A stretch of 57,859 nt of DNA from Cryobacterium zongtaii (GTDB lineage Bacteria; Actinomycetota; Actinomycetes; Actinomycetales; Microbacteriaceae), in contig NZ_PPXD01000002.1 of assembly GCF_002909375.1 (NCBI RefSeq), positions 1 to 57,859 of the forward strand, written 5' to 3'. The translations under genes were made by a program, and so were the position numbers. The notes under the pieces were generated by a model that saw only the letters and a list, made by a program, of their open reading frames with translations, did not search any database and was not told the origin of the DNA. Positions 7,929 to 15,341 of the stretch are shown here, in pieces (position 1 is the first letter of the stretch; each line of letters opens with the position of its first letter).

Positions 7929-9461
7929 GTGACCCAGCGCACTCGCGTATTCACGACCATGGCGGCCGCGGTGGCAGTGACGCTCGGCCTGACCGGCTGC
8001 GTGACGTGGTTCATGCCCCAGCCCGCACCGTCGACCTCCACGCCCACCGGCGAAAAGGTCGATGCGCCGCTGGATCCGTTCTACAGCCAGGTGCTGCAGT
8101 GGTCCGACTGCGACAACGGCATGCAGTGCAGCACGGTGTCGGCTCCGCTGGACTGGGAGGACCCGGCCGCCGGCTCGGTCGACCTCGCCCTGGTGCGCCA
8201 ACCCGCCACCGGCGACCGGCTCGGGTCGCTGCTGCTCAACCCCGGCGGGCCCGGCGGTTCCGGCTATGAATTCGTCAAGGCATCCGTCGACTACGCGACC
8301 GATGCGGCCCTGCAGGAACGCTACGACATCGTCGGGTTCGACCCGCGCGGGGTCGGCAAGTCCTCGGCCGTGGCCTGTTACGAACCGGCGCAGATGGACG
8401 AATACCTCTACGGGATCGCCGACGCCGAGCGCGGCAGCGACGCGTGGGTGCAGGAACTGGAGGCCAGCGCCACCGACTTCGCCGCATCCTGCAGCGATGA
8501 GACCGGGGCCCTGCTCGGCCAGGTCGACACCCGCAGCGCCGCCCGCGACCTCGACCTGATGCGCTCGGTGCTCGGCGACGCCCAGCTCAACTACCTGGGC
8601 TTCTCCTACGGCACCTTCCTCGGTGCCACCTACGCCGAGCTGTACCCCGACAAGGTCGGCCGGCTCGTGCTCGACGGCGCCCTCGACCCGTCCACCAGCA
8701 ACTTCGAGGTGACCAGCACCCAGGCGCTGGGCTTCGAGAACGCCCTGCGCGCCTACCTCACCGACTGCCTGGCGGGCTCGGCCTGCCCGTTCGACGGCAC
8801 CGTCGACGACGCCATGGCCACCATCTCAGCGCTGCTGGCGTCGGTGGATGCCAGCCCGATCACCGCCACCGATGGCCGCCAGCTCGGCGCGAACGCGTTG
8901 CTCACCGCGATCATCTACCCGCTCTACCAGGCGACGGCGTGGACCAACCTCAGCGACATGTTCGAGGGCGTGCTGCAGGGCAGCGCCGACGGGGCCATGC
9001 AGTTCGCCGACGGCTACAACGGCCGCAACCCCGACGGCAGCTACCGCGACAACTCCACCGAGGCCTTCACGGCCATCAACTGCCTGGACTACGCCTACAA
9101 CGACGACCTCACCTCCATGCGCGCCGAGGCCGCCCAGATCGAGCAGATCGCCCCCACCATCGGCAAGTACATGGCCTACGGCGACATCTCCTGCTCCAGC
9201 TGGCCGCACGCCTTCGCCGGGGAGCGCCAGGCCATCCACGCCACCGGCGCGGCCCCGATCCTCGTCGTGGGCACCACGAACGACCCGGCCACCCCCTACG
9301 TGTGGGCGCAGAACCTGGCCGAGCAGCTCGACAGCGGGCAGCTCGTCACCTACGAGGGTGAGGGTCACACCGCGTACAACAAGTCCAACGACTGCGTCAA
9401 CGACACCGTCGACAGTTACCTGATCGACGGCATCGTGCCCGCGGCCGACCCGATGTGTTGA
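7929..9461 (+). CDS. Secreted alpha/beta-hydrolase peptidase lipoprotein (TAP-like, S33 type)
   Basis: GTG at 7929 follows AGAAGAGGA (7915-7923). An upstream in-frame GTG at 7878 overlaps holB and lacks an evident ribosome binding site. The 510-residue product starts with a lipoprotein signal, lipobox LTGC with C24, so it should be anchored outside the membrane. Alpha/beta-hydrolase core: nucleophile S226 in GFSYGTF, acid D452 in GTTNDPATP, base H480 in GEGHTAY. The C-terminal TAP-like domain marks the family of tripeptidyl/prolyl aminopeptidases of actinobacteria. A role in external peptide use is likely; substrate unknown. A TetR gene follows after 3 bases. Confidence 0.85.
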   Translation: MTQRTRVFTTMAAAVAVTLGLTGCVTWFMPQPAPSTSTPTGEKVDAPLDPFYSQVLQWSDCDNGMQCSTVSAPLDWEDPAAGSVDLALVRQPATGDRLGSLLLNPGGPGGSGYEFVKASVDYATDAALQERYDIVGFDPRGVGKSSAVACYEPAQMDEYLYGIADAERGSDAWVQELEASATDFAASCSDETGALLGQVDTRSAARDLDLMRSVLGDAQLNYLGFSYGTFLGATYAELYPDKVGRLVLDGALDPSTSNFEVTSTQALGFENALRAYLTDCLAGSACPFDGTVDDAMATISALLASVDASPITATDGRQLGANALLTAIIYPLYQATAWTNLSDMFEGVLQGSADGAMQFADGYNGRNPDGSYRDNSTEAFTAINCLDYAYNDDLTSMRAEAAQIEQIAPTIGKYMAYGDISCSSWPHAFAGERQAIHATGAAPILVVGTTNDPATPYVWAQNLAEQLDSGQLVTYEGEGHTAYNKSNDCVNDTVDSYLIDGIVPAADPMC

Positions 9462-9464
9462 CAG

Positions 9465-10097
9465 ATGGGCGCAGCTGACGAACCGGGCCTGCGGGAACGG
9501 AAACGCCTGGCCACCCGCCGGGAGATCCAGCGTGCCGTGCTCACCCTCTGCGCCCAGCGGAGCATCGACAAGGTGACCGTCGAGGAGATCAGCCGGGTCG
9601 CCGCCATCTCGCCGCGCACGTTTTTCAACTACTTCGCCTCCAAGGATTCCGCCCTGGTCGGCGACGAGCTGGAGTTGGCCTGCGACGAGGACATCGAGCG
9701 GTTCGTCGCCGGCGGACCCTCCGACGTGATGACCGACCTGGCCGGGCTGATCAGCCGGAGCCTGCAGAACACCGACGGCGACCGGGAGATCCACGAGCTG
9801 CGCCGCGCGGTGATGAAAGAGAACAGCTACCTCTTCACGATGCGGATGGCCACGCTGCGCAACTTCGAAGCCGGCCTGCAGCACATCGTCGAGCGCCGGC
9901 TCACCGCCGACGCCCCGCACCTCGCCGAGGACCCGCGGGCCCTCGCCCAGCGGGCGCTGCTGGTGACCCTGATCGCCATGGCTGCCACCCGGCATGCCTG
10001 GCGGTGCTGGGCCGAAGCGGATGACTGCACCCCGTTGTCGGCCTGGGTCGCCAAGTCCTTCCGTGAGCTGTACACCGTGACCTCCCCGATCGACTAA
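9465..10097 (+). CDS. TetR family transcriptional regulator
   Basis: ATG at 9465, three bases after the peptidase stop, so the two are probably one transcript. The 210-residue protein has the TetR N-terminal helix-turn-helix at about 10-60: RREIQRAVLTLC, then VTVEEISRVAAISPRTFFNYFASKDSAL. The variable C-terminal ligand domain contains a heart of Leu/Arg-rich helices and a Trp/Cys segment, WRCWAEADDC. Regulators of this class usually repress nearby transporters or their own operon; here the only close neighbour is the upstream peptidase. Ligand unknown. Confidence 0.85.
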   Translation: MGAADEPGLRERKRLATRREIQRAVLTLCAQRSIDKVTVEEISRVAAISPRTFFNYFASKDSALVGDELELACDEDIERFVAGGPSDVMTDLAGLISRSLQNTDGDREIHELRRAVMKENSYLFTMRMATLRNFEAGLQHIVERRLTADAPHLAEDPRALAQRALLVTLIAMAATRHAWRCWAEADDCTPLSAWVAKSFRELYTVTSPID

Positions 10098-10149
10098 GCT
10101 TGGATGCTGTGTCGCCGCGCGTCTTTCTTCGGGAAGTATTCGGTCTCAC

Positions 10150-10222
10150 GCCGCCTTAGCTCAGTTGGTAGAGCGATTCACTCGTAATGAATAGGTCATC
10201 AGTTCGATTCTGATAGGCGGCC
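10150..10222 (+). tRNA. tRNA-Thr (anticodon CGT)
   Basis: The cloverleaf can be drawn directly. Acceptor arms are GCCGCCT (10150-10156) and AGGCGGC (10215-10221); the D arm is GCTC-AGTTGGTA-GAGC. The anticodon stem ATTCA/TGAAT encloses the loop CTCGTAA with anticodon CGT, reading ACG threonine codons. The T arm is ATCAG-TTCGATT-CTGAT. No CCA is encoded. I found no repeat of its 3' end in the window, so no integrated element is attached to it here. Confidence 0.93.
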
Positions 10223-10616
10223 CTCTCTTTCTCCGCAGCTCCCTCCCATCCGTTGGTCGCGCTTGTCGAGACCCCGCGACCCGGTCTGCGGAACGTCGGC
10301 GCACCCGCGACCGCTCACGGCGCCTCCTGTGGCGCGTCGCGCCCGCTATAGCGGGCGCGAGAGGCGGCAGGAGGTGCGGTGACGAGGGCGAGTGCTGGGC
10401 CGGCGCCAATCCCGCAGGCTCTCAACGCCCATGCTGCAATCTGGGTCAGATTGCACGGTCCAGTTCGGGGCCCAAGACCGGGCAGAGCGCGAGCCGGATG
10501 CTGCAATCGTGCCGGAGTGTTCGCCTAGGGGGTCGTTGTCGCGACCTGCACCACGCGCATCCAGACGATGGCGACCGGCACCGACCACCACGGTTCAACA
10601 GCGATAGGGTCGAGGC
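10223..10616. repeat. Non-coding region with a nested palindrome and repeated TGCAATC words
   Basis: No supported gene is seen in these 394 bases. A perfect 24-bp palindrome at 10337-10360 has the half-site TCGCGCCCGCTA. It is flanked at equal distance (7 bases each side) by CCTCCTG (10323-10329) and its complement CAGGAGG (10368-10374). A second perfect hairpin, TGCAATCTG-GGT-CAGATTGCA, is at 10435-10455, and TGCTGCAATC recurs near 10498. The first could terminate the tRNA transcript or be an operator. No clear promoter for the following GTG start at 10617 is seen. Confidence 0.6.
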
Positions 10617-11909
10617 GTGCCGAACTGGACCGAACACGTGATCTGGTGGCACGTGTATCCGCTGGGCTTTGTCGGTGCCGACACCACCGGGCAAGACCGC
10701 TCGCCCACGCACCGGTTGCGGCAGATCGAGTCCTGGCTGGACTACCTGCTCGATCTCGGCGCGAACGGCCTGGCCCTCGGCCCTGTCTTCGCCTCCCGCA
10801 GCCACGGCTACGACACCACCGACTACTTCGAGGTCGACCCGCGGCTCGGCGACACCGCAGACCTCGACCACCTCATCGCCGAGTGCCAGCGGCGCGGCAT
10901 CCGGGTGATGCTCGACGGTGTGTTCAACCACGTCGGCCGGGATTTCACGCCGCTGGTCACAGCCCTGGCCGACCCGGCCGCGCCCGAGAACGCCCTGTTC
11001 CGCCGCACATCGGCCGGTGAGCTAGTGGCCTTCGAGGGGCACGACGCCCTGGTGACGCTCAACCACGACAACCCGGCCGTGACCGAGCTCGTCACCGACG
11101 TGATGGCGCACTGGCTCGACCGGGGGATCGACGCCTGGCGCCTCGATGCCGCATACGCGATGCCCGCCGCGTTCTGGGCCGGCGTGCTGCCGCGGGTGCG
11201 CGAGCGGCACCCCGAGCTGTACGTGATGGGCGAAGTGCTGCACGGCGATTACGCCGGCTTCGTCGCCGCATCCGGGGTGGACACCGTCACCCAGTACGAA
11301 CTCTGGCAGGCGATCTGGCACGCGCTGAACGAGCGCAACTTCTTCGAACTGGACTGGGCGCTCACCCGGCACACCGCGTTCCTCGGCGCATTTGTGCCGT
11401 ACACCTTCATCGGCAACCACGACGTGACTCGGCTGGCCAGTCAGATCCAGGACGAACGCCACCACCCGCACGCCTTGGTGCTGCTGCTCACCCTCGGCGG
11501 CACCCCGGCGATCTACTACGGCGACGAGCGTGGGCTGCGCGCCGTGAAGGAGCAGCGCGCCGGCGGCGATGACGCCATCCGCCCCGCCTACCCCGCGAGC
11601 CCCGCCGACCTGCCGTCCGCCGATCAGGATCCCGTCGCCGCGGACACCTTCGTGCTGCACCAGACGCTGATCGGGCTCCGGCGCCGGCACCCCTGGCTGC
11701 ACACGGCCACGAGCCGGCCGCTCACCCTGACCAACACGGGGTACGTGATCGAGGTGACCGACGGCACCCAGCGTCTGGTGGTGGCGCTCAACCTCGGTGA
11801 CGAGACCCTTGCGGTCGCCACGGATGCGGCCGAGCGGCTGGCCGGCGCGGCGGATGCCAGCCCGGCCGGCCACACGGTGCCGCCGCACGGTTGGGCGATC
11901 TTCGGTTGA
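10617..11909 (+). CDS. Alpha-amylase family (GH13) glycosyl hydrolase
   Basis: GTG at 10617 gives 430 residues, short for the family, because there is no N-terminal accessory domain and only a small C-terminal beta domain. The TIM-barrel motifs are present: VMLDGVFNHVG (region I), nucleophile D177 in WRLDAAYAM, acid/base E206 in MGEVLHG, and D269 in FIGNHDV. GGTPAIYYGDERGL follows. The best match in mind is the group of cyclomaltodextrinase/neopullulanase-like or trehalose-related intracellular GH13 enzymes. There is no signal peptide, so it acts in the cytoplasm on imported alpha-glucans. Exact substrate not determinable. Confidence 0.85.
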   Translation: MPNWTEHVIWWHVYPLGFVGADTTGQDRSPTHRLRQIESWLDYLLDLGANGLALGPVFASRSHGYDTTDYFEVDPRLGDTADLDHLIAECQRRGIRVMLDGVFNHVGRDFTPLVTALADPAAPENALFRRTSAGELVAFEGHDALVTLNHDNPAVTELVTDVMAHWLDRGIDAWRLDAAYAMPAAFWAGVLPRVRERHPELYVMGEVLHGDYAGFVAASGVDTVTQYELWQAIWHALNERNFFELDWALTRHTAFLGAFVPYTFIGNHDVTRLASQIQDERHHPHALVLLLTLGGTPAIYYGDERGLRAVKEQRAGGDDAIRPAYPASPADLPSADQDPVAADTFVLHQTLIGLRRRHPWLHTATSRPLTLTNTGYVIEVTDGTQRLVVALNLGDETLAVATDAAERLAGAADASPAGHTVPPHGWAIFG

Positions 11910-11968
11910 TCACATTCACCGGCCCGCACCCGCTCGGGCCGACTCTGACCGACTCGGTCTGCGCGGTC

Positions 11969-12108
11969 GCGGCACACTTTAGTTCTGGTGGCGCGCCCTA
12001 TTCCCCGTGGCACAGCTTCTAACCCGGGCCGCGAGGAACAACCCGGGCCGCGAGGAGCAACCCGGGCCGCGAGGAACGACCCGGGCCGCGAGGAACAACC
12101 CGCGCCAC
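11969..12108. repeat. 19-bp periodic array with central orientation switch, copy 1
   Basis: Cores of 7 bp occur at exact 19-bp steps. Three are in the inverted orientation (GCGGCAC 11969, GTGGCGC 11988, GTGGCAC 12007). Five follow in the direct orientation (GGGCCGC at 12026, 12045, 12064 and 12083; GCGCCAC at 12102). The direct half is nearly a pure tandem repeat of ACCCGGGCCGCGAGGAACA. The inverted half is more diverged. The array begins 60 bases after the GH13 stop and ends 57 bases before the YbaK start. Not coding in any convincing frame. Confidence 0.85.
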
Positions 12109-12164
12109 GAGCATCCGTGGGCCGGGCGGCCTCGGCACCCCCACCCGCGTGGTTGACTTTGGTC

Positions 12165-12650
12165 ATGGCTGACACAGGGCGCGAACGGGTCGAAACGGAT
12201 GCGCGGGCGCGCGGACTCGACATCGACATCGTCGAGCGCCCCGCCGCCGACAGCCTTGAGAGCGCTGCCCGGCTGCTGGGGCTGGAGCCGGCCGGCATCG
12301 TCAAGTCGCTCGTGGTGAAGCGCCACGACGGGGATTACATCTTCGTGCTGGTGCCCGGCGACCGGCAGATCAGCTGGGCCAAACTGCGCGCCCTGGTGGG
12401 CGTGAACAAGCTGTCGCTGCCGCATGAAGACCTCGCCCTGGCCGCGACCGGGTATTCGCGCGGCACCATCACCCCGCTGGGCAGCAGCACCGCCTGGCCC
12501 GTGTTCGCCGACGAGCGGATGCGCGGCGCCCGGGTGGCGATGGGCGCAGGGGAGCACGGCTACTCCGCGTTCGTCGACGCCGACGCGCTCATCGCCGCCT
12601 ACGGGGCCACGGTGGCCGACATCACCGACGAGATCAAGCCCCGCACCTAG
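12165..12650 (+). CDS. YbaK/aminoacyl-tRNA editing domain protein
   Basis: ATG at 12165 gives 161 residues; the open frame upstream only translates the 19-bp repeats and is rejected. The fold is the YbaK/EbsC (ProX-type) deacylase domain, which removes wrong amino acids such as Ala or Cys from tRNA-Pro. Visible pieces are the lysine in IVKSLVVKRHDGDYIFVLVPGD, then KLRALVGVNKLSLP, and the glycine-rich GYSRGTITPLG. It stands alone with no synthetase nearby. Assignment to the superfamily is firm; the tRNA specificity is not readable. Confidence 0.85.
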   Translation: MADTGRERVETDARARGLDIDIVERPAADSLESAARLLGLEPAGIVKSLVVKRHDGDYIFVLVPGDRQISWAKLRALVGVNKLSLPHEDLALAATGYSRGTITPLGSSTAWPVFADERMRGARVAMGAGEHGYSAFVDADALIAAYGATVADITDEIKPRT

Positions 12651-12664
12651 GGCCGCCCCTCTCG

Positions 12665-12721
12665 CGAACTGTCAGAAAAGCCCCGAAAAATCGCCTCGGC
12701 TGGTGCTTTTCTCACGGTTCG
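12665..12721. repeat. 57-bp imperfect palindrome after the YbaK gene
   Basis: Left arm CGAACTGTCAGAAAAGC at 12665-12681 and right arm GCTTTTCTCACGGTTCG at 12705-12721 pair at 15 of 17 positions around a 23-base loop. It starts 15 bases after the YbaK stop and ends 31 bases before the SGNH hydrolase start. Size and position resemble the other stop-proximal palindromes in this window, but the sequence is different. It could end transcription, though no T-tract follows. Confidence 0.7.
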
Positions 12722-12752
12722 TGGGCTTGCGGCGGGCTCCTAAGCTGGGTGC

Positions 12753-13565
12753 ATGGCAGAACAGCGCACCCCGACGAGTCCGCCCGCCGCAGGGCGCCGT
12801 CGGCGCCTGGTGCTGCTGGCCGCACTTCTGGTGCTCGTGATCGGTGGCATCGCCGCGGTGGTGGCAGCCGTGGTCGGCGCGGGCGCCGCATCCACCGCGT
12901 CACTGGTGCCCACCTTGCCCCGGGCGACGCCGGCGCCCACCGCATCCGCCCCGCCCACCGCGTCAGCTGCACCCACGGACTCGCCGACGTCACCGACCGA
13001 CCCCGCCGTCGCCGTGTTCCTCGGCGATTCGTACACCCAGGGCTGGGGCGCCTCGAATCCGACCATGAAGTGGACGACCGTCGTGGCCTACGCCGCCGGT
13101 TGGACCGAGGTCAACGAGGGCCAGGGCGGCACCGGGTACGTCACCATGGCAGGGGTCGCCAGCTGCGGCCAGGACGACTGCCCCGCCTACCCGGACCGGG
13201 TGGCCGACATCGTCGCCGCCGCCCCCGACGTCGTCGTGATCGCCGGTGGCCAGAACGACCGGTGGGCGCTCGCCACGGACCCGGAGTTGGTGCAGGCCGC
13301 CGTCGACAAGACGTTCAGCCTTCTCCGGGAGGGCCTGCCGAACGCCCGGCTCATCGCGGTGGGGCCGTCGACCGCCGAGCCGGCCACGGCCATGATCACC
13401 GATCTGGATGGCTGGGTGCGCGCCGCCGCCGAGTACGTGAGTCTGCTCGACCCCGTGGTCATCCAGAGCGACATGGTGGTCTCCGACGGGGTGCACGTCA
13501 ATGACGCCGGCCACCGGGCGATCGCGGACCGGGTGCTGGACACGGTTCTGACCCGCGCCGACTGA
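12753..13565 (+). CDS. SGNH/GDSL hydrolase, membrane-anchored
   Basis: ATG at 12753 gives 270 residues. A basic N-terminus (RRRR at about 14-17) is followed by one transmembrane helix at about 18-45, then a Pro/Ala/Thr/Ser linker to about 85, so the enzyme domain faces outside. SGNH blocks: GDSYTQG (block I serine), GQGGTG (block II glycine), GGQND (block III asparagine) and DGVHVNDAGH (block V Asp-His). Such proteins are esterases or acetyl-hydrolases of cell-wall or exopolysaccharide substrates. Substrate not known. Confidence 0.85.
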   Translation: MAEQRTPTSPPAAGRRRRLVLLAALLVLVIGGIAAVVAAVVGAGAASTASLVPTLPRATPAPTASAPPTASAAPTDSPTSPTDPAVAVFLGDSYTQGWGASNPTMKWTTVVAYAAGWTEVNEGQGGTGYVTMAGVASCGQDDCPAYPDRVADIVAAAPDVVVIAGGQNDRWALATDPELVQAAVDKTFSLLREGLPNARLIAVGPSTAEPATAMITDLDGWVRAAAEYVSLLDPVVIQSDMVVSDGVHVNDAGHRAIADRVLDTVLTRAD

Positions 13566-13574
13566 CGGCGCCAG

Positions 13575-13829
13575 CTAGCGCGGCAGACGCCGGTCCTTGA
13601 CCAGAAGCACCACGAAGACGTAGACGCCCACCAGCTGCCAGAGCGCTCGGAAGAGCAGGTCGGTCGGGGAATTGCGCGCCGCGAACTCGGGCCGGACGGC
13701 CGGCTGCGGTAGCTGGATCGGTAGCGGGGTGTCGAGGCGGGGCTCGGCCCGCCGTGGCGGGGTAAGCATGCGAGGCACGTCCCGCTGCTGCGGGGTCGTG
13801 CGCCGGGCCAGAAGCAGATTCTCGCTCAC
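13575..13829 (-). CDS. Small single-pass membrane protein, hypothetical
   Basis: The minus-strand frame from ATG at 13829 encodes 84 residues. The N-terminal 60 are Pro/Arg-rich and polar; a hydrophobic helix, LFRALWQLVGVYVFVVLLV, lies near the C-terminus and is followed by KDRRLPR, giving a C-tail-anchored topology. I recognise no family. It is convergent with the SGNH hydrolase gene, only 9 bases apart, with no obvious terminator between them. Confidence 0.5.
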   Translation of the reverse strand: MSENLLLARRTTPQQRDVPRMLTPPRRAEPRLDTPLPIQLPQPAVRPEFAARNSPTDLLFRALWQLVGVYVFVVLLVKDRRLPR

Positions 13830-13882
13830 AGGCGTCAGCGTATGCGGCCGCGATGACCGCTCGGCAAACGTCAGGTGACGGG

Positions 13883-14053
13883 TTACTCCTCGGTCTTGCC
13901 GGGCCGCACCGCGGCGGTGTCGGCCACGTCGATGCGCTTCACACCATCGGCCTGTTCGTCCACGGTCACCCGCGGCGCCGCATCCGCCTCGCTGGCCTTG
14001 GGCGCGGTGGTGAGCTGGTCGTGGCGTTTTTCGTCGAAGGTCATTTCACTCAT
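13883..14053 (-). CDS. Small hydrophilic protein, hypothetical
   Basis: The ATG at 14053 (product MSEMTFDEKRHDQLTTAPKA...) gives 56 residues; the frame extends to 14167 but overlaps the start region of the divergent oxidoreductase gene. It is highly charged, with no hydrophobic segment and an acidic C-terminal part. No domain recognised. Start and reality of the gene rest on reading frame, sensible composition and position only. Confidence 0.45.
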   Translation of the reverse strand: MSEMTFDEKRHDQLTTAPKASEADAAPRVTVDEQADGVKRIDVADTAAVRPGKTEE

Positions 14054-14113
14054 GACCGGCACAATAACATGCCGTTCTGGTGTGCGGCCGAGTGGGTTCG
14101 CTAGGCTCGCAGC

Positions 14114-15100
14114 ATGACTGATGCACTCCGCTGGGGAATCCTGGCCACGGGCGGAATCGCCCACCAATTCGCCGGGGACCTCGTGAAGAACGGCTTCACC
14201 GTGCAGGCCGTCGGCTCCCGCAGCCAGGCATCAGCGGATGCCTTCGCTGCCGAATTCGGCATCCCCACCGCGCACCCCAGCTACGAGGCGCTCGTGGCCG
14301 ACCCCGAGGTCGACATCATCTACGTGTCGACCCCGCACCCGTTCCACGCGGCCAACGCCACCCTGGCGCTGGAGGCCGGCAAGCACGTCCTGATCGAGAA
14401 GCCGATCACCCTCAACGCTGCCGACGCGCGCGCCGTGGTGGCCCTGGCCGAGAGCAAGAACCTGCTCGTGCTCGAGGCCATGTGGACCCGCTTCCTGCCG
14501 CACATGGTGCGCATCCGCGAGATTCTCGCCGCCGGCAGCCTCGGCGACGTGCGCTCCCTGATCGCCGACCACACCCAGGACCTGCCCGACGACCCCGCCC
14601 ACCGCATCAACTCGTTGGCACTGGGCGGCGGCGCGCTGCTCGACCTCGGCATCTACCCGGTATCGTTCGCGTCGGCGCTGTTCGGCCCGCCCGAGACCAT
14701 CCTCGCCTCGGCCACCTTCAAGGCCACCGGGGTGGATGCCCAGATCGCCACGATCTTCCACTACCCGGGCGGCCAGATCGCGTCGCTGCTCTCCGCGAGC
14801 GACACCAAGGGGCCCAACACCGCCAGCATCCTCGGCACCGAGGGTCGCATCGACATCGACGAGGTCTGGTACTCGGCCACTTCGTTCCGCGTGTACAACA
14901 GCGCCAACGAGGTCGTCGAGGCGTACGAGACGCCCGCCATCACCGGCCGGGGCATGCACTTCCAGGCCGCCGAGGCCGAACGGCTTGTGGCGGCGGGCCT
15001 GATCGCCAGCGACCTGTTGACCACGAGTGAATCCGTACAGATCATGGAGACCCTCGACGCGATCCGCTCCCAGATCGGCCTGGTCTACCTCGGCGACTAA
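14114..15100 (+). CDS. Gfo/Idh/MocA family NAD(P)-dependent oxidoreductase
   Basis: ATG at 14114, 328 residues. The N-terminal Rossmann part reads WGILATGGIA, with a typical family fingerprint, then DIIYVSTPHPFHAANATLAL and the catalytic EKP motif in HVLIEKPITLN. The C-terminal sheet domain holds the substrate site with GGGALLDLGIYPVSFA. Members oxidise sugars, inositols or dihydrodiols. It is a single gene, with a 19-bp periodic array starting 35 bases downstream. Substrate not predictable from sequence. Confidence 0.9.
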   Translation: MTDALRWGILATGGIAHQFAGDLVKNGFTVQAVGSRSQASADAFAAEFGIPTAHPSYEALVADPEVDIIYVSTPHPFHAANATLALEAGKHVLIEKPITLNAADARAVVALAESKNLLVLEAMWTRFLPHMVRIREILAAGSLGDVRSLIADHTQDLPDDPAHRINSLALGGGALLDLGIYPVSFASALFGPPETILASATFKATGVDAQIATIFHYPGGQIASLLSASDTKGPNTASILGTEGRIDIDEVWYSATSFRVYNSANEVVEAYETPAITGRGMHFQAAEAERLVAAGLIASDLLTTSESVQIMETLDAIRSQIGLVYLGD

Positions 15101-15135
15101 GGCTGGGGCGCGCAACCGATCTGTCCTGTGCTGTC

Positions 15136-15257
15136 GCGGCACACCTTCTTCCTCGTGGCACGTCTTGTTCTCGGCGGCACACCTTAGAACCCGTGCCGCC
15201 GGGAATAGCCCGTGCCGCGAGCACTAACGCGTGCCGCGAGCACCAACCTGCGCCGCG
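15136..15257. repeat. 19-bp periodic array with central orientation switch, copy 2
   Basis: Inverted cores GCGGCAC, GTGGCAC and GCGGCAC start at 15136, 15155 and 15174. Direct cores GTGCCGC start at 15193, 15212 and 15231, with GCGCCGC at 15250. All steps are exactly 19 bp, including the step across the switch (15174 to 15193). Spacers in the direct half resemble GAGCACCAACCT. The array starts 35 bases after the oxidoreductase stop and ends 85 bases before the carboxypeptidase start. Confidence 0.85.
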
Positions 15258-15341
15258 GGGCCTCAACCAGCCAGCGCGGATTCGCCAGCCTGAACCCGGC
15301 GCTCTTGCCGGGCTCCCACCCCGGCTCGGTAACCTTCGTTG

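Noticed and set aside
10150..10222. Attachment site at tRNA-Thr
   Set aside because: No second copy of the tRNA 3' end and no integrase in the window.
12022..12116. CRISPR-like array
   Set aside because: Units are 19 bp with 7-bp cores and nearly constant 12-base gaps; there are no unique spacers of CRISPR size and no cas genes.
11988..12164. Upstream extension of the YbaK frame
   Set aside because: It translates the 19-bp repeats into GREEQPGPRG-like text; the conserved domain begins after ATG 12165.
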